A stretch of DNA of 8,543 bases from Candidatus Rokuibacteriota bacterium (GTDB lineage Bacteria > Methylomirabilota > Methylomirabilia > Rokubacteriales > CSP1-6). The stretch covers positions 1 through 8,543 of the forward strand of contig JACQCN010000247.1 of the NCBI GenBank assembly GCA_016201575.1. Direction: 5' to 3'. Positions 5,371 to 8,543 of the stretch are shown here, piece by piece (within the stretch, counting starts at the first letter, position 1; each line of letters starts with the position of its first letter). Below the pieces are notes generated by a model, which worked only from the letters and a program-made list of their open reading frames with translations, searched no databases and was not told the origin of the DNA. The translations under genes and the position numbers were made by a program.

Positions 5371-6510
5371 CTACAGATTAATCAATTGGGCGACGCGCTC
5401 GCGATGGTACGTCGCGTCGCCGAAGGTGAACTCCGAGCTCTTGGCCCGCTTGAAGTAGAGATGCAGGTCGTGCTCCCACGTGAAGCCGATGCCGCCGTGG
5501 AGCTGGATGCCCCCCGCCGAGACGCGACGGTAGGCGTCGCTGACGTAGGCCTTGGCCATCGAGACGGCCAGCGCGGCGTCGGGAGCGCTCTCGTCCACGG
5601 CCCACCCGGCGTAGTAGGTGATCGACTTCGCGTTCTCGACCTCCACCAGCATGTCGGCGGCCCGGTGCTTCACGCCCTGGTAGGCGCCGATGGGCTTGCC
5701 GAAGGCGACCCGGATCTTCGCGTACTCGGTCGTCATGTCGAGCACGCGCTGGGCGCCCCCGCACATCTCCGCGCACAGCGCCACCGTGGCCCGCTCCACC
5801 ACGCGGGCGAGCGGCGCCCAGCCCTTGCCCTTCTCGCCGAGGAGTGCTGCGGCCGGGACGCTCACGCCGGTCAGCGTGACCTCGCAGAGCTTGCGCGTCT
5901 GGTCCATGGTGGGCAGGAGCTTGACCTCCAGCCCCTTGGTCGCCCGCGGCACGAGGAAGAGGCTCACGCCCTCCTCGGGGCTCGGGCCCTGGGCGGTGCG
6001 CGCGGCGACCACGACCGCGTCGGCCAGGTGGGCGTCCAGGATGAAGAGCTTCGTGCCGGTGAGCGTGAACCCGCCCGTGCTCGCGCTCGCGGCCAGCGTC
6101 ACGCCCTGGGCGTCCCAGCGCGCGCTCGGCTCCGTCCACGCCAGCGCCACCTTGGCCTCGCCCGCGGCGATCTTCGGGAGCCACTCCTTCTTCTGGGCCT
6201 CGCTGCCGGCCTCGAGGATCGCGAGGCCGCCCAGGAGCACGGTGGAGAAGTACGGGCCGGGCATCGACGCCCGCCCCATCTCCTCCATCAGCACCACGAC
6301 GTCGACGAAGCCGAGGCCGACGCCCCCGTAGGCCTCGGGGAAGATCAGGCCGAGCCAGCCCTGCTCGGCGAGCTTGGCCCAGAACTCCGGCGTCGTCCCC
6401 TCCGGGGTCGCCATCATCGTGCGCACCAGCTCCGACGCGCACTCGTTCTCGAAGAACTTCCGCGCCGTCGACCGCAGCAGCTCCTGCTCTTCGCTGAACC
6501 CGAAATCCAT
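5371..6510 (-). CDS. Acyl-CoA dehydrogenase, smaller subunit type
   Basis: An FAD-dependent acyl-CoA dehydrogenase of 379 residues, which introduces the alpha-beta double bond into an acyl-CoA and passes electrons to ETF. The N-terminal helical domain opens with MDFGFSEEQELLRSTARKFF and has the GWLGLIFPEAYGGVGLG motif (51-67). The middle beta domain contains WTEPSARWD (125-133), where the usual A.TEP..GSD is altered. The C-terminal helices have YAKIRVAFGKPIGAYQGVKH (263-282) and QLHGGIGFTWEHDLHLYFKR (336-355). The late FTFGD (361-365) replaces the YEGT glutamate of the MCAD type; Glu239 in VVER is at the IVD-like position. The ATG is 6 bp after the stop of the partner gene, with GAAGGGA nine bases upstream inside that gene's end, so translation is coupled. 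The pairing recalls two-gene heteromeric dehydrogenases such as mycobacterial FadE28-FadE29. The substrate is unknown. Confidence 0.93.
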   Translation of the reverse strand: MDFGFSEEQELLRSTARKFFENECASELVRTMMATPEGTTPEFWAKLAEQGWLGLIFPEAYGGVGLGFVDVVVLMEEMGRASMPGPYFSTVLLGGLAILEAGSEAQKKEWLPKIAAGEAKVALAWTEPSARWDAQGVTLAASASTGGFTLTGTKLFILDAHLADAVVVAARTAQGPSPEEGVSLFLVPRATKGLEVKLLPTMDQTRKLCEVTLTGVSVPAAALLGEKGKGWAPLARVVERATVALCAEMCGGAQRVLDMTTEYAKIRVAFGKPIGAYQGVKHRAADMLVEVENAKSITYYAGWAVDESAPDAALAVSMAKAYVSDAYRRVSAGGIQLHGGIGFTWEHDLHLYFKRAKSSEFTFGDATYHRERVAQLINL

Positions 6511-6516
6511 GTCTGT

Positions 6517-7713
6517 CTATCCCTTCGGGAGGCCCAGCACGCGCTCGCCGATGATGTTCTTCTGGATCTCGGTGGTGCCGCCCTCGATGGAGTTGGCCCG
6601 CGAGCGGAGGAACGTGTACTGCCAGAGGCCGCCCTCGACGGCCCACTCCGTCCCCTTCATGAGCTGCGAGTACGGTCCCTGCATCTCCATCGCCAGCTCC
6701 TGCAGCCGCTGGTGCGTGTCCACCCAGCCCATCTTCCCCGTCGAGGCCTCGGGCCCGGGCAGATCGCCCTTCAGGAGCCTGGTGATCGCCCGCGCGCCCG
6801 TGTACTTCAGGCACTCGGTGTCGATCCAGAGCTGGGCGATCTTCTGGCGCATCACCGGGCTCTTGGTGATGCTGGCGCCGTGCTTCTCGAGCCGCCGCGC
6901 CATCTCGATCAGGCCGTCGAGGCCGATCCGGAGCCGCACCTGGAGGCCGAAGCCGAGGGCGAACCGCTCGTACATCAGGGTCGTCATGCCGACCCCCCAG
7001 CCGTTGTTCACGCCGCCCAGCACCTGCGACTCGGGCACGCGCACGTTGTCGAAGAACACCTCGTTGAACTCCGCGTCGCCGGTGAGCTGGCGCAGCGGCT
7101 TCACGGTGACGCCGGGCGCGCGCATGTCGAGCAGGAAGTAGGTGATGCCCTTGTGCCGGGGGGCGTCGGGATCCGTGCGGGCGAGCAGCATCATCCAGTC
7201 GGCCACGTGGGCGAGCGACGTCCACACCTTCTGTCCGTTGATGACGAAGTGCTCGCCGTCCTTCACCGCGCGCGTCTGGAGCGAGGCGAGGTCGGAGCCG
7301 GCGTTCGGCTCCGAGTAGCCCTGGCACCAGATGTCGTCGCCGGAGAGGATCTTCGGCGGGTAGCGACGCTTCTGCTCCTCGGTGCCGTAGGCGATGATCG
7401 TCGGGCCGGCCATCCCCACGCCGAGGATGTTGAGGACGGGCGGCGCCTTCGCCAGCGCCATCTCCTCGTGCAGGATGACCTCCTCCATGAACGTCAGCCC
7501 GCGGCCGCCGTACTCCTTGGGCCAGGTGAGCCCGATGAACCCCGCCTGGTGCAGCTTCCGCTGCCAGTCGCGCAGCAGCAGGTAGGCCTCCGGCCGCGGC
7601 ACGTCCGCCGAGGCCATCACGCGCGCCGTCCAGTCGCGGGGCATGTTGGCGCCGAGCCACACTCGCACCTCGTCCCGGAATGACTGCTGTTCCGGAGTCA
7701 GCTTGAGATCCAT
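6517..7713 (-). CDS. Acyl-CoA dehydrogenase, larger subunit type
   Basis: First gene of the minus-strand operon, an FAD-dependent acyl-CoA dehydrogenase of 398 residues. The N-terminal helical domain carries [16 protein letters not shown] (58-73). The middle beta domain has the FAD/substrate signature [20 protein letters not shown] (129-148) and [14 protein letters not shown] (160-173). The C-terminal domain ends with [20 protein letters not shown] (375-394). The glutamate of the MCAD YEGT motif is a glycine here; Glu249 in LMYER occupies the isovaleryl-CoA-dehydrogenase-like position and is the best candidate for the base (inference by motif alignment). The ATG at 7713 is firm: GGGAGGG lies three bases upstream and the [17 protein letters not shown] start is typical. 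Expression should be driven by the promoter at 7765-7794 and controlled through the palindrome at 7745-7760. Together with the gene 6 bp downstream it probably forms a heteromeric enzyme. The substrate could be a fatty, branched or steroid-side-chain acyl-CoA. Confidence 0.94.
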   Translation of the reverse strand: MDLKLTPEQQSFRDEVRVWLGANMPRDWTARVMASADVPRPEAYLLLRDWQRKLHQAGFIGLTWPKEYGGRGLTFMEEVILHEEMALAKAPPVLNILGVGMAGPTIIAYGTEEQKRRYPPKILSGDDIWCQGYSEPNAGSDLASLQTRAVKDGEHFVINGQKVWTSLAHVADWMMLLARTDPDAPRHKGITYFLLDMRAPGVTVKPLRQLTGDAEFNEVFFDNVRVPESQVLGGVNNGWGVGMTTLMYERFALGFGLQVRLRIGLDGLIEMARRLEKHGASITKSPVMRQKIAQLWIDTECLKYTGARAITRLLKGDLPGPEASTGKMGWVDTHQRLQELAMEMQGPYSQLMKGTEWAVEGGLWQYTFLRSRANSIEGGTTEIQKNIIGERVLGLPKG

Positions 7714-7716
7714 GGT

Positions 7717-7723
7717 CCCTCCC
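7717..7723 (-). promoter_or_regulatory. Shine-Dalgarno of the first acyl-CoA dehydrogenase gene
   Basis: GGGAGGG on the minus strand, three bases before the ATG at 7713, is the clearest ribosome-binding site in the window. It contrasts with the missing sites before the kinase, C26 and glutamate dehydrogenase genes, and fixes the start. Confidence 0.7.
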
Positions 7724-7744
7724 GATCGGGCGGCGCCTCGATGA

Positions 7745-7760
7745 CTGAACGACGATTCAG
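7745..7760 (-). promoter_or_regulatory. Candidate repressor operator (TetR/FadR-like palindrome)
   Basis: CTGAATCGTCGTTCAG (minus-strand reading) has perfect 5-bp arms CTGAA/TTCAG around six bases. The inner TGAATCGTCGTTCA is close to the TGAACGnnCGTTCA form of operators bound by some TetR-family acyl-CoA-responsive regulators. It begins four bases after the -10 box of the operon promoter, so it covers the expected transcription start, where a bound repressor would block initiation. The regulator is not encoded here; assignment to TetR/FadR type is inference. Confidence 0.45.
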
Positions 7761-7764
7761 CGCC

Positions 7765-7794
7765 ATTCTATGGGGCGGCTCCGAGCGAAGTCAA
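7765..7794 (-). promoter_or_regulatory. Sigma70-type promoter of the acyl-CoA dehydrogenase operon
   Basis: TTGACT (7794-7789) and TAGAAT (7770-7765) are separated by 18 bases on the minus strand. Both hexamers match the housekeeping consensus at 5 of 6 positions, standing out from the GC-rich surroundings. The predicted start near 7758 gives a leader of about 45 nt with the GGGAGGG ribosome site, and falls on the adjacent palindrome. Confidence 0.7.
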
Positions 7795-7801
7795 GGCAAC
7801 T

Positions 7802-7847
7802 GGCGCCGGGGTAGTGGGTCAACTCAAACTGACCCACTACCGGCGCC
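7802..7847. repeat. Strong palindromic hairpin in the divergent intergenic region
   Basis: GGCGCCGGGGTAGTGGGTCA (7802-7821) pairs with TGACCCACTACCGGCGCC (7830-7847): an 18-bp stem with a 2-nt bulge and an 8-nt loop, ACTCAAAC. A second GGCGCC overlaps its right foot. It lies between two genes transcribed away from each other, so a terminator for either is not expected, and no T-run follows. It may be a REP-like dispersed element, a large protein-binding site, or a roadblock insulating the two promoters. Confidence 0.6.
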
Positions 7848-7869
7848 GGCGCCGCGAAGCCGCCCGGCG

Positions 7870-7875
7870 TACAAT
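7870..7875 (+). promoter_or_regulatory. Candidate leaderless -10 box (TACAAT) of the glutamate dehydrogenase gene
   Basis: TACAAT, matching TATAAT at 5 of 6 positions, ends six bases before the ATG at 7882, so +1 would be the A of the start codon. No Shine-Dalgarno is present in CCGGGC. The region where a -35 should be (about 7847-7853) is GC-only and overlaps the foot of the hairpin. The mRNA is probably leaderless. Confidence 0.5.
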
Positions 7876-7881
7876 CCGGGC

Positions 7882-8543
7882 ATGCCGGGCGTCGAGGCGG
7901 TCAACTACTACTTCCGGAAGGCCGCCCGCGTGATGGACCTCCCGGCCAGCGTCCAGAAGCTCCTGATCACGCCCTACCGCGAGGTCAAGGTCGAGCTGTC
8001 GATCACGCGCGACAGCGGCGAGCTGGCCACCTTCACCGGCTACCGGATCCAGCACGACCGGAGCCGCGGGCCGATGAAGGGCGGGCTCCGCTACCATCCG
8101 ACCGTCGATCTCGACGAGGCGCTCGGCCTCGCCTCGCTGATGACGTGGAAGACCGCCGTGGTCAACCTCCCCTACGGGGGCGCCAAGGGCGGCATCGCCG
8201 TCGACCCGCAGACCCTGTCCCCGGGCGAGCTCGAGCGGCTCACGCGCCGGCTCGTCGACCAGATCCACGACGTGATCGGGCCTCACACCGACATCCCCGC
8301 GCCCGACGTGAACACCGACGCCCAGGTGATGGCGTGGATCATGGACCAGTACTCGCGGATCCACGGCTTCTCGCCCGCGGTGGTGACCGGCAAGCCGGTC
8401 GACCTCTTCGGCTCGCGCGGGCGCGAGGAGGCGACGGGACGCGGCGCCGTCTTCGCGCTGGAGGAGTACCTGCGGGACGCGGGCGCGGGCGAGGTGCGCG
8501 GCAAGACTTTCGCCGTCCAGGGGTTCGGCAACGTCGGCTCCTG
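7882..8543 (+). CDS. gdhA: Glutamate dehydrogenase (Glu/Leu/Phe/Val dehydrogenase family), 5' part
   Basis: The first 220 codons of an NAD(P)-dependent glutamate dehydrogenase, which interconverts glutamate with 2-oxoglutarate and ammonium in the cytoplasm; the gene continues past the window. The substrate-binding lysines are Lys66 in [12 protein letters not shown] and Lys90 in LMTWKTA, the catalytic Lys102 is in LPYGGAKGG, and Asp142 is in PAPDVNTD. Their spacing (24, 12, 40) is the same as for Lys89, Lys113, Lys125 and Asp165 of the Clostridium symbiosum enzyme. GREEATGRG (180-188) and the Rossmann motif VQGFGNVGS (212-220) follow. The substrate-specific Lys89/Ser380 pair of that enzyme is only half visible, but the GPMKGG context favours glutamate over leucine or phenylalanine; NAD versus NADP use cannot be read here. 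The ATG is set by homology and the -10 box six bases upstream. It is transcribed away from the acyl-CoA dehydrogenase operon. Confidence 0.93.
   Translation, partial: MPGVEAVNYYFRKAARVMDLPASVQKLLITPYREVKVELSITRDSGELATFTGYRIQHDRSRGPMKGGLRYHPTVDLDEALGLASLMTWKTAVVNLPYGGAKGGIAVDPQTLSPGELERLTRRLVDQIHDVIGPHTDIPAPDVNTDAQVMAWIMDQYSRIHGFSPAVVTGKPVDLFGSRGREEATGRGAVFALEEYLRDAGAGEVRGKTFAVQGFGNVGS

Noticed and set aside
5378..7660. A minus-strand frame of 760 codons spanning both dehydrogenase genes
   Set aside because: It is an out-of-frame reading of the two dehydrogenase genes, Arg/Gly-rich with no motifs, so not a fused protein.
4093..7683. A plus-strand open frame of 1196 codons opposite the kinase and dehydrogenase genes
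   Set aside because: Its composition is Arg/Gly/His/Leu-rich with no family motif, and it is exactly antisense to three genes with full catalytic motifs. It is the usual stop-free antisense frame of GC-rich coding DNA.
7837..8364. Minus-strand open frames opposite the glutamate dehydrogenase gene
   Set aside because: The plus strand carries the glutamate dehydrogenase motifs with exact residue spacing; the opposite frame has no recognisable domain.

Overview
This is a very GC-rich, mostly protein-coding stretch from a bacterial chromosome. Third codon positions are strongly G/C biased, so long spurious frames run antisense to most genes. The gene content is two acyl-CoA dehydrogenases, a hotdog thioesterase remnant, a metallo-beta-lactamase-fold hydrolase, a hybrid kinase, a gamma-glutamyltransferase-like enzyme and a glutamate dehydrogenase. 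With the palindromic intergenic repeats, this fits a GC-rich soil or sediment lineage. Candidatus Rokubacteria (Methylomirabilota) is my best guess, but only by impression; there is no marker gene to prove it.

Layout. (1) 1-134: an inverted repeat, a candidate -10 box and perhaps the first codons of a minus-strand gene leaving the window. (2) 135-2683: a head-to-head pair, a gamma-glutamyltransferase-family Ntn hydrolase (minus) and a peptidase C26 / gamma-glutamyl-GABA hydrolase-like class-I amidotransferase (plus), divided by about 65 bp that holds candidate promoters for both. (3) 2684-3157: a gene graveyard. It holds a MITE-like palindrome of about 160 bp abutting the C26 stop codon, a C-rich hairpin repeat, an orphan 42-residue C-terminal piece of a receiver domain, and an 11-bp perfect hairpin lying exactly where the receiver homology breaks off. 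(4) 3158-7713: a minus-strand operon reading acyl-CoA dehydrogenase, acyl-CoA dehydrogenase, histidine kinase-receiver hybrid, truncated 4-hydroxybenzoyl-CoA-thioesterase-type gene, MBL-fold hydrolase. (5) 7714-7881: a divergent control region with a textbook sigma70-type promoter and an overlapping palindromic operator for the operon, a strong hairpin, and a -10 box for the next gene. (6) 7882-8543: the first 220 codons of a glutamate dehydrogenase, cut by the window edge.

How it works together (inference): the two dehydrogenases probably form one heteromeric acyl-CoA dehydrogenase for a fatty-acid, branched-chain or steroid-like acyl-CoA, switched by an effector-responsive repressor (TetR-like operator) encoded elsewhere. 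The hybrid kinase in the same operon has an intact receiver and phosphoacceptor His but lacks the ATP-lid segment and the N-box Asn, so it looks like a pseudokinase. The distal operon end has been damaged by a deletion that fuses the thioesterase 5' end to the MBL gene out of frame. The left-hand pair and glutamate dehydrogenase point to amide/glutamate nitrogen use.

Three genes (C26 peptidase, kinase, glutamate dehydrogenase) have a -10-like hexamer 6-7 nt before the ATG and no clear Shine-Dalgarno, suggesting leaderless transcripts. I saw no CRISPR array, tRNA, rRNA, transposase or toxin-antitoxin gene, and no wholly new system. The most unusual items are the pseudokinase architecture, the thioesterase/MBL junction and the MITE-like element.
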